From: CAYOMP01 sp964405075
GTDB lineage: Bacteria > Bacillota > Clostridia > Lachnospirales > Lachnospiraceae
Direction of reading: 5' to 3'
Length of the DNA stretch: 23,648 nt
NCBI GenBank assembly: GCA_964405075.1
Contig: CAYOMP010000033.1
Span: 1 to 23,648 of the forward strand
The notes under the pieces were generated by a model, which saw only the letters and a program-made list of their open reading frames with translations, had not been told where the DNA came from and made no database searches. Position 1 is the stretch's first letter; each line of letters opens with the position of its first letter. The position numbers and the translations under genes are program-made. Below, piece by piece: positions 15,227 to 22,923 of this stretch.

Positions 15227-17782
15227 TTACATTGTTACATGTTCACTATATGTTCCACTGTTAAACATTCTCTTACTACCATCTGGAAGTAGAAGTTCAC
15301 AACAAGTCCCCATAGGTACATTAACATTAATCTTGAATTCTTTTCCTTTCACACACCATTCTGATTTAATTACACCATATGGAGTATCGATTTCTCCTTT
15401 GGCAAAAGTGATATCTCCACCTAAAACTGGTGCAATTCTAAATTTCCTATATCCTGGTGCTAACTGTTCTATTCCTGCAATTCTTCTATACAAAAAATCT
15501 CCAACTGCCCCGCTTGCATAATGGTTATAGGAAATCATCATATCTGTTCCGTCATCACCTATTGGACATACCCCATTTTCATCAAGTCCATCCCAGCGTT
15601 CCCAAATAGTTGTTGCTCCAGATTTAACTTCATAAAGCCATGATGGGCATTTCTGGTTCATTAACATTTTATATGCCACGTCGGCACAACCGTTATCTGC
15701 AAGTGCAAATAAAATATACGGTGTTCCAGGAAAACCTGTTCCAATACAGTAATCTGATTTTTCTACAAGACTAACAAGATTCTTCACTGCATTTTCCTTC
15801 TCCTTTCCTTCAAACATTCCAAAATAAAGTGGAAGTACGTATGCAGTTTGAAATTCTTCCTTTAATTTACCATTTCCATCTGTAAATACTGCCTTATATG
15901 CTTTTGCAACATTATCACTTAGTTTAGCATATTTTTCTTCATCATCTTTCTTACCAAGAATACCAGCAATTTTTGATAATAATCTGCTTGTATTATTTAA
16001 ACTTGCAGTTGCAGTCCACTTGCTTCTACCTTGCCACTGGCTCATTTTTGGTACATCTGGTGCAACCCAGTCACCAAAATGAAATACTGAAGGTGTGTGC
16101 CAAATAAATCTGTGGTTACCAACACTAAAGAGTCCTGCCCAACGTTTACATGCATCCACATATTTCTTCATCATATTATAGTTGTCTTCTAATACCTTTT
16201 TATCTCCGAATGACTGATACATAGCCCAAGGAACAAGTACTGTTGCATCCCCCCAGAAATCAATAGCCATTGATGGCATTGTAGCAGGGAAACCAAAGCC
16301 TTGAGCTGGCACTGTATTAGGAATTCCTCCTGTTTTTAACTGTTCTGCTCGAACATCCTTCAACCATTTATTTAGAAATGCACTCATATCAAAATTGAAA
16401 CATGCTGTTGGAGCAAATACTGCAATATCACCAGTCCATCCCATTCTTTCATCACGTTGTGGACAGTCTGTTGGAATGTCTACGAAATTTGATTTGGAAC
16501 TCCATAGTATATTTTCCTGTAAACGATTAATCATTGAATTAGAACATTCAAATTTGCCAATCTGCTCAATATCTGAATATAAAGCCTTGGCTTCAACAAT
16601 TATATCCTCTTTAGCAATTCCACTAACTTCAATATATCTAAATCCCATATATGTTAGTCTAGGAGAATACTGCTGCTTGCCTTCCTTACATGTATATGTG
16701 ACACACGCCTTGGCAGTTCTTAAAAATGCTGTGTTTAATGAACCATCTGGATTAAGAATCTCAGCATGTTTTACTGTAATAACCTGACCTTTTTTACCAT
16801 TAATATCCAAAGATATTACACCAGCAAAATTCTGACCAAAGTCATAAATCAAGGAATTCTCACGTTCTGTACAAGAAACCGGCTTCATTACTTCATGTTC
16901 ACGAACTGGTGCACTATAATCAGCAATGATTTCAGGTGCAACACGAAGTTTTTCAATAGATGCATCTCTCCAAACTATCTTTGATTCATCAATAGAAGCA
17001 TCATATGTTTCACCATCATATAGGTCTGCCATTTTATAATTTCCATCTTCAGTTACAAACCATGATTCATCCGAATTAATACATTCAGTTGTTCCATCAT
17101 CGTACTCAAAATGTAATTCCAAAAGAAGAGCCTGACGGTCAGCTGTAACTCTGTTATTTCTAGTATATACAAATGAACCAACTGCCCAACCACCAGCAAC
17201 AACAACATCTAATGTATATTCTTTTTCAGCTGAAACCATTTCAGTTATATCATAAGTCTGATACTGAAGCTGACTCTTATAAGATGTAAAACCAGGAGCA
17301 AAATAGTCTGAGCCTACCTTTTCTTTATTAATCATAAGCTCATAAATACCCATTGCAGTAGAATAGATTTTTGCTGATTTGACCTTTTTTTCTACAGAGA
17401 ATTTCTTACGAAATACCATTGGTACTGGAGATACTTTCTTTTCAGTAAATATATAGTTCTTATCGCTAATCCAATTTGCTGACCATGGAATATCCATTCT
17501 TCCAGTTTCAAAAGTAAGTGTAGCCTCTGCCTCCTCATCTTTAGAAGAAATTACTCTCAAATGTGCTTCATAAGACGAAAAAGGAACCAATGGCATTCCG
17601 TCATAAATAATTCCGATCTGTTCATTGGTTACTTTTGTCCAGCCATTTACTGTGATTTCCGCTGATTTTAAAGAAGTATCATTCTTATCATCTGCAACAG
17701 TAAATGCAAATGCAGGCTTTGCATTATCTGTTACGCATCCTTCTCTCATATTCTCACATGTGAATCTTGTTATACTAAGCAT
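15227..17782 (-). CDS. GH78 alpha-L-rhamnosidase, cytoplasmic
   Basis: An 851-residue alpha-L-rhamnosidase that should release terminal L-rhamnose by an inverting mechanism. The family hallmark DIPTDCPQRDERMGWTGD is present, with Glu445 (in DER) as the expected general acid. Glu728 in TTIWERWDG is a candidate general base. Upstream are beta-sandwich domains (about 1-390, including FAPGFTSYKSQLQYQTYDIT and IYDFGQNFAGVI), then the (alpha/alpha)6 barrel (about 400-770) and a final beta domain ending near FNSGTYSEHVTM. No signal peptide is present, so its substrate must be imported, most simply by the GPH symporter. The start at ATG 17782 has GGAGGAG 8 nt upstream. It heads the unit with GH2. A LytTR-like repeat pair, a TATACT and an 18-bp palindrome lie in its upstream region. 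Confidence 0.93.
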   Translation of the reverse strand: MLSITRFTCENMREGCVTDNAKPAFAFTVADDKNDTSLKSAEITVNGWTKVTNEQIGIIYDGMPLVPFSSYEAHLRVISSKDEEAEATLTFETGRMDIPWSANWISDKNYIFTEKKVSPVPMVFRKKFSVEKKVKSAKIYSTAMGIYELMINKEKVGSDYFAPGFTSYKSQLQYQTYDITEMVSAEKEYTLDVVVAGGWAVGSFVYTRNNRVTADRQALLLELHFEYDDGTTECINSDESWFVTEDGNYKMADLYDGETYDASIDESKIVWRDASIEKLRVAPEIIADYSAPVREHEVMKPVSCTERENSLIYDFGQNFAGVISLDINGKKGQVITVKHAEILNPDGSLNTAFLRTAKACVTYTCKEGKQQYSPRLTYMGFRYIEVSGIAKEDIIVEAKALYSDIEQIGKFECSNSMINRLQENILWSSKSNFVDIPTDCPQRDERMGWTGDIAVFAPTACFNFDMSAFLNKWLKDVRAEQLKTGGIPNTVPAQGFGFPATMPSMAIDFWGDATVLVPWAMYQSFGDKKVLEDNYNMMKKYVDACKRWAGLFSVGNHRFIWHTPSVFHFGDWVAPDVPKMSQWQGRSKWTATASLNNTSRLLSKIAGILGKKDDEEKYAKLSDNVAKAYKAVFTDGNGKLKEEFQTAYVLPLYFGMFEGKEKENAVKNLVSLVEKSDYCIGTGFPGTPYILFALADNGCADVAYKMLMNQKCPSWLYEVKSGATTIWERWDGLDENGVCPIGDDGTDMMISYNHYASGAVGDFLYRRIAGIEQLAPGYRKFRIAPVLGGDITFAKGEIDTPYGVIKSEWCVKGKEFKINVNVPMGTCCELLLPDGSKRMFNSGTYSEHVTM

Positions 17783-17845
17783 AAATCTATCTCCTCCATA
17801 CTTTCTTCTAAATTCTACTATTAAATGTTTCTACTAATCTCCAGC

Positions 17846-17863
17846 TTGGTAATCCATTACCAA
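17846..17863. promoter_or_regulatory. 18-bp perfect palindrome in the GH78 leader
   Basis: TTGGTAATCCATTACCAA has perfect 8-bp arms around CC. It falls 15 bp downstream of the -10 box, within the predicted first 30 nt of the transcript, and 64 nt before the GH78 start. The position suits a repressor operator or a leader hairpin. No such element is found upstream of the GPH operon. Confidence 0.5.
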
Positions 17864-17877
17864 CTTAACTTATTCCT

Positions 17878-17883
17878 AGTATA
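17878..17883 (-). promoter_or_regulatory. -10 box of the GH78/GH2 promoter
   Basis: TATACT on the minus strand, 95 nt upstream of the GH78 start. No consensus -35 at 16-18 bp. Its upstream edge is 31 bp from the proximal LytTR-like repeat, the same as at the GPH operon. Confidence 0.6.
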
Positions 17884-17908
17884 AAGGATTTCATGGCTAA
17901 TATTTATT

Positions 17909-17939
17909 TTTGTCGTAAGTGGTAGTTTATTTTCCGTAA
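17909..17939 (-). promoter_or_regulatory. LytTR-type direct repeats upstream of GH78
   Basis: On the minus strand the proximal copy is TTACGACAAA (17918-17909) and the distal copy TTACGGAAAA (17939-17930), 21 bp apart. The proximal copy is nearly identical to the repeats before the GPH operon; the distal copy is weaker. The distal copy lies inside the last codons of the histidine kinase gene. Same period, orientation and distance to the -10 box as the other site. Confidence 0.62.
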
Positions 17940-19279
17940 TTGTCAAACTGATTCATTTGATTATTTGCTTTTAACGGAATTAGAATGCGTAATTCAAACC
18001 ATCCATTCTCTGCTTGAATTTTCATTGAACCACCATATTTCTTAACCGTATTTTTGATACTTTTCAAACCATATCCATGATATTTAGTATCTCCCTTTGT
18101 CGTTGTAGGCATCCCCTCCTCAAAATTCAATTCCTGTTCATAGCAATTCTCTGCGCGAATTCTAAGAAAATTCTTCTGTTTTGCTACTGCAAGATGAATT
18201 AATCTTTTTTCCTTTTGTTCTATTTTACTAACACTCTCGATAGCATTATCTAATATATTTCCAAACAAAGTACTTACATCCATATCATTCATAAAGCTTA
18301 AAGCTTCTCCGTCTATAACACTAGTAAGCTCAATCCAATTATTTTGACAATACAAACTTTTGCCTGTCAAAATTGTATCTAGTACTTTATTTCCCGTTTT
18401 ATTCTGAGCTTCATAGGATTTAATATCCTTTTCCATCTGCTCTAAATATTCCATTGATTTTTCAGAATTATTTTCAGCCTTTAATACAGAAATTTGATAT
18501 TTCAAATCGTGATATTTCTGATTAACTGCAGCAATACTTTGTTCTAAAACCTCATAATTGTTGTACTGCATATCAAGCATATTCTGCAAGCGCTCAACCT
18601 CAACACGCATATTAAGTTCTGCCAGCTGTACATGATATGCATAAAGTATCGCAACTCCTCCCATGTCAACAAGAGTACGAATCATAAAAAGAAATGTAAA
18701 ATTTCCTTCCTTTAAGAACTCATTTCCGCCAATATAACTTAAATTACTTACTGCAAAAATTGCAACCGTCATAATTGCGGCTGATACTAATTCCTGAGTT
18801 GTAATTTGTAAATTCTTATTAACCTCACGATTTCTATTTTCCAATAAAAACATAATCAAATATATTGTACCATCTACAAATACAAGAATAATTATATTTA
18901 TTAACATATTAGGTTCTAAATCAAACCATTTAAGAACATAATAAAAGGTCTGCCACTCTATTGAAGCAATAAATTCTCCCACAATAAAGCCTCTGGCAGC
19001 AAAATAAAGTGCTGTCTTATAATCGTATTTGCATTCCATATATATTGTTATCCACATAATCATAAAAAATAACAACATAAATGGTACAAACAACCATTTA
19101 GAACTACCGTGAGTAACTGACATAAGAGTAATAATTAATACTCCAAATATACCTAACCCAACAACACTTCTTTTCATGTCCATTCTCTTTGGGCTATGAA
19201 AAATAATCAAGCTACAACCAAGCCAGTAAGCAATTGCATAATAAACACCTGGCGTATTTGCCCAATCAATCTGCATCAT
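17927..19279 (-). CDS. GHKL-type sensor histidine kinase (AgrC/NatK-like)
   Basis: A 450-residue membrane sensor kinase. About six or seven hydrophobic segments fill residues 1-222, a coiled-coil helix follows (about 218-262), and the phospho-acceptor motif is KYHDLK with His257. The ATPase domain has an N-box LFGNILDNAIESV (Asn341, Asn345) and a G-box KYHGYGLKSIKNTVKKYGG in the short GHKL style. It lacks the F-box and separate HisKA layout of classical kinases. Such kinases pair with LytTR regulators and often sense small peptides or other extracellular cues. Its ATG (19279) overlaps the TGA of the response regulator gene by 4 nt, with GAGGTG upstream, so the two are translated together. Its last codons carry part of the LytTR-like site for GH78. 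No terminator is visible downstream, so read-through into GH78 is possible. The ligand is unknown. Confidence 0.92.
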   Translation of the reverse strand: MMQIDWANTPGVYYAIAYWLGCSLIIFHSPKRMDMKRSVVGLGIFGVLIITLMSVTHGSSKWLFVPFMLLFFMIMWITIYMECKYDYKTALYFAARGFIVGEFIASIEWQTFYYVLKWFDLEPNMLINIIILVFVDGTIYLIMFLLENRNREVNKNLQITTQELVSAAIMTVAIFAVSNLSYIGGNEFLKEGNFTFLFMIRTLVDMGGVAILYAYHVQLAELNMRVEVERLQNMLDMQYNNYEVLEQSIAAVNQKYHDLKYQISVLKAENNSEKSMEYLEQMEKDIKSYEAQNKTGNKVLDTILTGKSLYCQNNWIELTSVIDGEALSFMNDMDVSTLFGNILDNAIESVSKIEQKEKRLIHLAVAKQKNFLRIRAENCYEQELNFEEGMPTTTKGDTKYHGYGLKSIKNTVKKYGGSMKIQAENGWFELRILIPLKANNQMNQFDNYGK

Positions 19280-19986
19280 TTACTCACCTCATTCATGTAA
19301 TCATTTAATACATCTATTAATTCCTTTTTTCTTGCACGACTAACCTGCACATCTGTATCACCAACAAAAACACTATTTCCTTCAAAACCATTTACATATT
19401 CCAAATTTATAAGATAACATCTGTTACATCTAAAAAAGGGTTCATTTGCGAGCTTTTCTTCTACGTCCTTTATAGTACCTCTCTGTGAAAATACTCCTTC
19501 AGTTGTATGATAGTAAAGGTCATGGTCTTGAACCTCAACAAAATAAAGTTCCGAAATGTCTATCTTTTTTGCTCTACCTTTACTCGAAATGTTTAAATAC
19601 CTTGTCTGTCTATTTTTCATTCTTTTTAAGGCACGTTCAATTCTTTGTGAAAAAGCATAGTAATTAATTGGTTTTAATACAAAATCTAATGCCTCTACTG
19701 CGTACCCTTTCATAGCATACTGAGGCATATTTGTGATAAATATGATTACAACTTCTGTATCACATTTACGAATTTCCTCTGCAGTAGTCATTCCATCTTT
19801 GAATCTCATTTCAATATCCATCAGAATAATATCATATTGTGCCTGATAATCCTCTAGAATATCCTCCCCATCCTGAAAATAAGAAATCTGAAATCTTGTT
19901 CCACTCTCTTCTTCATAACGAAGTATGTATTTCTTTAAGCTATCTGCATAATTAGCGTCATCCTCAACAATGGCTATTCTTATCAT
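19276..19986 (-). CDS. LytTR-family response regulator
   Basis: A 236-residue DNA-binding response regulator. The receiver domain (1-120) has the acidic pair Asp9/Asp10 in VEDD, phospho-acceptor Asp57 in IILMDIEM, Thr85 in IFITN, and Lys105-Pro106 in VLKP. The C-terminal LytTR domain (about 128-233) shows KGRAKKIDISELYFVEVQDHD, the family pattern FFRCNRCYLINLEYV, and a basic end SRARKKEL. LytTR proteins bind paired 9-bp direct repeats 21-22 bp apart, exactly the spacing found upstream of the GPH/GH3 and GH78/GH2 units, which are its likely targets. The start at ATG 19986 has AAAAGGAG upstream. It lies 33 nt after the SGNH/LRR gene with no terminator, so it probably belongs to the same operon as the MBOAT genes. 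Confidence 0.94.
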   Translation of the reverse strand: MIRIAIVEDDANYADSLKKYILRYEEESGTRFQISYFQDGEDILEDYQAQYDIILMDIEMRFKDGMTTAEEIRKCDTEVVIIFITNMPQYAMKGYAVEALDFVLKPINYYAFSQRIERALKRMKNRQTRYLNISSKGRAKKIDISELYFVEVQDHDLYYHTTEGVFSQRGTIKDVEEKLANEPFFRCNRCYLINLEYVNGFEGNSVFVGDTDVQVSRARKKELIDVLNDYMNEVSK

Positions 19987-20019
19987 AAAGCTACTTCTCC
20001 TTTTCCCAGTTCCTGTTTA

Positions 20020-21441
20020 TTAACGTTCTTTCATTATCCTTGATGCATACTGTGACCAGAAATAATTAACCTTATAAGCAGATAATGAATCCGCTGGAAC
20101 AAAAATATCTGCATCACATTCTTTAAGAAGGCCTTGACCTACATGACAATTTTCTGGTTTATCAGACAGAATATGAATCTCCTTTAATGCTTTACATCCT
20201 GAAAAACATCCATCTGGAATACTTGTAATGTTCCCCTGAATACAAATCTTTTGAAGCATATTGCTTTCCTTTATAAATCCCTCACCCAATGCGGTAACCG
20301 GCTTCTCATCTATACTTGTTGGAACAGTTAATTCTGCCCTTTTTTTCCCTTCATCTGAAAGTCCTATAATAATTATACCACTATTATTCTCAGCATAAAT
20401 AAAATAATCTGCATCTAAACAATCTCCGGCAATAATACTAAAATCTGCCACCTGTGGTTTATCCGGAAGATTAATATTAGTCTTTGAGCTGTCTCCCAGC
20501 ATAGCCTTCATATCACGAATTAACTGTCTTGTATTTACAATTTTTCCACTGGCATTTAAATGAAAATTCGTATCATAGAACCACTCTGCATCCATAATGC
20601 ATTTATTGGGATTGCCAATAATAGGACATCTTATTTTCTCTTGAAGCATTTCGTAATAATTATCTATATTACCATTTTCTACTGCCAAAATATTCATTGG
20701 GCAAAAACGATACCATACTGTAGCACCCTTGTCAATTGCCCTTTCAACAAATTCATTTAATTCTGAAATAAATTCATCAGAAACTATGTCTTCCTCAAAC
20801 TCAATCAAAGTATTAGTATCATACTGTTGATTCATAATATTTGACTTACAATCTGCGTAAATAATATCACCATATTCGTTAAAGGAGCTTCTGGCATATA
20901 CTCCATCTGGCTTTGGCGCATTGTTTTTGAAAAAATATTTATATTTATCTACTGCAAAATATGGAAGCTGACCAATCATTTTTTTCTTATCCGTTGAATC
21001 TAAACTATTCCACAAATTCCAATGGCCATCTATTCCCATCCACATATATTCAGCATTGAAATAATCCGACAATGTCTGTCTTTGCTGTTCTGGAGATACA
21101 ATAATAATGTCTCCTTCACGTATATCACCAATTGATAAATCAAACATAACCTCCGTTCCAAGAGCAGCATACATTCCCATATTTACAACATCATAATCAT
21201 GGAAATTCTCTTTAATCAAATTACTGTCTACTCCAAAAGCAAGGTTACTTCCCCCAACCAACACAATTCGTTTACCCTTTGTTTCTTGTAAACGCTGATA
21301 TTTAAATGGCAATTCACCTAAATATGTATCTGAATATTGTGCTGGCAAAAGCAATGCACCTATCAAAAGTACAAGTGGGATAATCATAAGAAAACCCACT
21401 GTTGTAATTAATATTTTTCTATATTCTCCTATGATTTCCAC
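20020..21441 (-). CDS. Membrane-anchored SGNH-like acyltransferase partner with C-terminal BspA repeats
   Basis: A protein of about 473 residues: one N-terminal membrane helix (about 10-32), an extracellular SGNH-like domain (about 57-313) and BspA-type leucine-rich repeats (about 370-455, IPDGCFSGCKALKEIHI). Ser65 in LVGGSNLAFG is the nucleophile candidate and Asp290/His294 in YDTNFHLN the likely partners. Next to an MBOAT protein, such SGNH proteins (compare AlgJ/AlgX or DltD) pass acyl groups to an exported polymer, so the pair probably O-acylates a cell-surface polysaccharide. The MBOAT TAG stop is part of the TAGGAGGTG ribosome site. The only conventional start nearby, GTG 21441, lies inside that site, which is implausible for initiation. 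ATG 21387 (codon 19) would cut into the membrane helix, so the true start is uncertain (possibly a rare ATC/ATA codon at 21435/21432). Confidence 0.8.
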   Translation of the reverse strand: MEIIGEYRKILITTVGFLMIIPLVLLIGALLLPAQYSDTYLGELPFKYQRLQETKGKRIVLVGGSNLAFGVDSNLIKENFHDYDVVNMGMYAALGTEVMFDLSIGDIREGDIIIVSPEQQRQTLSDYFNAEYMWMGIDGHWNLWNSLDSTDKKKMIGQLPYFAVDKYKYFFKNNAPKPDGVYARSSFNEYGDIIYADCKSNIMNQQYDTNTLIEFEEDIVSDEFISELNEFVERAIDKGATVWYRFCPMNILAVENGNIDNYYEMLQEKIRCPIIGNPNKCIMDAEWFYDTNFHLNASGKIVNTRQLIRDMKAMLGDSSKTNINLPDKPQVADFSIIAGDCLDADYFIYAENNSGIIIIGLSDEGKKRAELTVPTSIDEKPVTALGEGFIKESNMLQKICIQGNITSIPDGCFSGCKALKEIHILSDKPENCHVGQGLLKECDADIFVPADSLSAYKVNYFWSQYASRIMKER

Positions 21442-21444
21442 CTC

Positions 21445-22923
21445 CTAAAACTGAAAATAAATAAACGTGCTATCCGCATTCCTTGCCAAAAGTACAAGCC
21501 AGCCAATTCCTATGATTAAAATCATTTCAAAAATTAGTAATGACATTTCTCTAGCTTTTTGTAGATTCATATTCCACTTTTCCTTAGGAAAAGTCATTTT
21601 ATCTAAAAGTGTTAATACAGCTACTGAAACAATTATACGTAATATGAATTCCAAATTAATTTCTAACATAGCTATACTATCTTCTATTGCTGAAAAAGAC
21701 CAGCCTTTTCCGATGTTGCCAACTAAAACGAATGCATCTGAAAGATTTTCTGCACGAAAAAAAATCCATGCTAAGCAAACAAGCAAAAATGTTCTTGCAA
21801 TATAAAACCAGCGTTTGCTCTCATTCCTATTTTCTGTATCAAAATTTGAGACTCCTACAGTTTTCTTTCTTAGTATTTTGCACCTAGTTTCTACGCAAAG
21901 ATATACACCATGAATTGCGCCCCAGACAACATAGTTCCAAGCTGCCCCATGCCATGCACCACTTAATAAAAATACAATTAAAAGATTGCGATATATTTTT
22001 CCTTCACTTACTCTATTACCACCTAAAGGAATGTATACATAATCTGTAAACCAGCTAGTAAGACTAATATGCCATCTTTTCCAAAATTCACGTATACTAT
22101 CTGCCTTATAAGGAATTTTAAAATTCTCCATTAAATGAATTCCTAACATTCTTGCTACACCTACTGCAATATCTGAATAACCTGAAAAGTCACAATATAT
22201 TTGAATAGCAAAAAATGTAGCACCTACTATAACAAAAATTCCCTTTGAATCAGCTGCATTAGAAAAAATCTTATCAACAAAAATCGCCACATAATCTGCA
22301 ATTACTACCTTTTTGATATAGCCTCTTGCCATTATCAGAAGTCCATATACCAGATTTTGATTATCTGACTTCAACTCTTTCGTTCTATGAAGCTGTGGCA
22401 ATAAATTTTCTGGTCTTTCAATAGGTCCAGCAACTAATTGTGAAAAAAAACTTACATACAACGCATAAAAACCAAAATGTTCCTCTGGCTGAATTTTTCC
22501 TCTATAAACATCAATAACATATGATGCAGTCTGAAAAGTATAAAATGAAATACCTACTGGTAGCAAAATTTCAACAATCCAGTCTTCTCTTGCTATATGT
22601 AAGAATTTAAGTAACGTACCAACATTATAAGCAAAAAATCCAAAATATTTAAATATAAACAAAATCCCAAAACAGATAACTAATGCAAAAATTAGTACCC
22701 GTTTTCTTTTTTTAATATCTTCAAACTTACTCATATTTATCGCTGCAACATAAGAAACCAAAGTAGTTCCAAGTAACAGTACCACCATCCATGGATTCCA
22801 ATAACAGTAAAATCCATAGCTTACAAGCAGCAAAAATCTACAACGTGCCTTTCCTGGAATAATCCAATATAAAAGAAGAATCAACGGAAAAAGCACAATA
22901 AATTCAAACGAAATAAAATTCAT
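21445..22923 (-). CDS. MBOAT-family membrane O-acyltransferase (AlgI/DltB-like)
   Basis: A 492-residue polytopic membrane protein that moves acyl groups (typically acetyl) across the membrane for transfer to a surface polymer. Hallmarks are FQTASYVIDVYRG, QLVAGPIERPENLLPQL, CDFSGYSDIAVGVARMLGI, FWKRWHISLTSWFTDYVYIP and SGAWHGAAWN, in which His325 is the invariant catalytic histidine. The protein ends in FIYFQF, a C-terminal motif common in MBOAT proteins and in the microprotein DltX, where the Tyr is thought to carry the acyl group (from memory of the literature). The start is set at ATG 22923, with GGAG 8 nt upstream; 15 further in-frame codons upstream belong to the preceding small ORF's region. 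This ATG overlaps the TGA of a 53-residue membrane protein, and its stop overlaps the ribosome site of the SGNH/LRR gene. The acceptor polymer is unknown. Confidence 0.93.
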   Translation of the reverse strand: MNFISFEFIVLFPLILLLYWIIPGKARCRFLLLVSYGFYCYWNPWMVVLLLGTTLVSYVAAINMSKFEDIKKRKRVLIFALVICFGILFIFKYFGFFAYNVGTLLKFLHIAREDWIVEILLPVGISFYTFQTASYVIDVYRGKIQPEEHFGFYALYVSFFSQLVAGPIERPENLLPQLHRTKELKSDNQNLVYGLLIMARGYIKKVVIADYVAIFVDKIFSNAADSKGIFVIVGATFFAIQIYCDFSGYSDIAVGVARMLGIHLMENFKIPYKADSIREFWKRWHISLTSWFTDYVYIPLGGNRVSEGKIYRNLLIVFLLSGAWHGAAWNYVVWGAIHGVYLCVETRCKILRKKTVGVSNFDTENRNESKRWFYIARTFLLVCLAWIFFRAENLSDAFVLVGNIGKGWSFSAIEDSIAMLEINLEFILRIIVSVAVLTLLDKMTFPKEKWNMNLQKAREMSLLIFEMILIIGIGWLVLLARNADSTFIYFQF

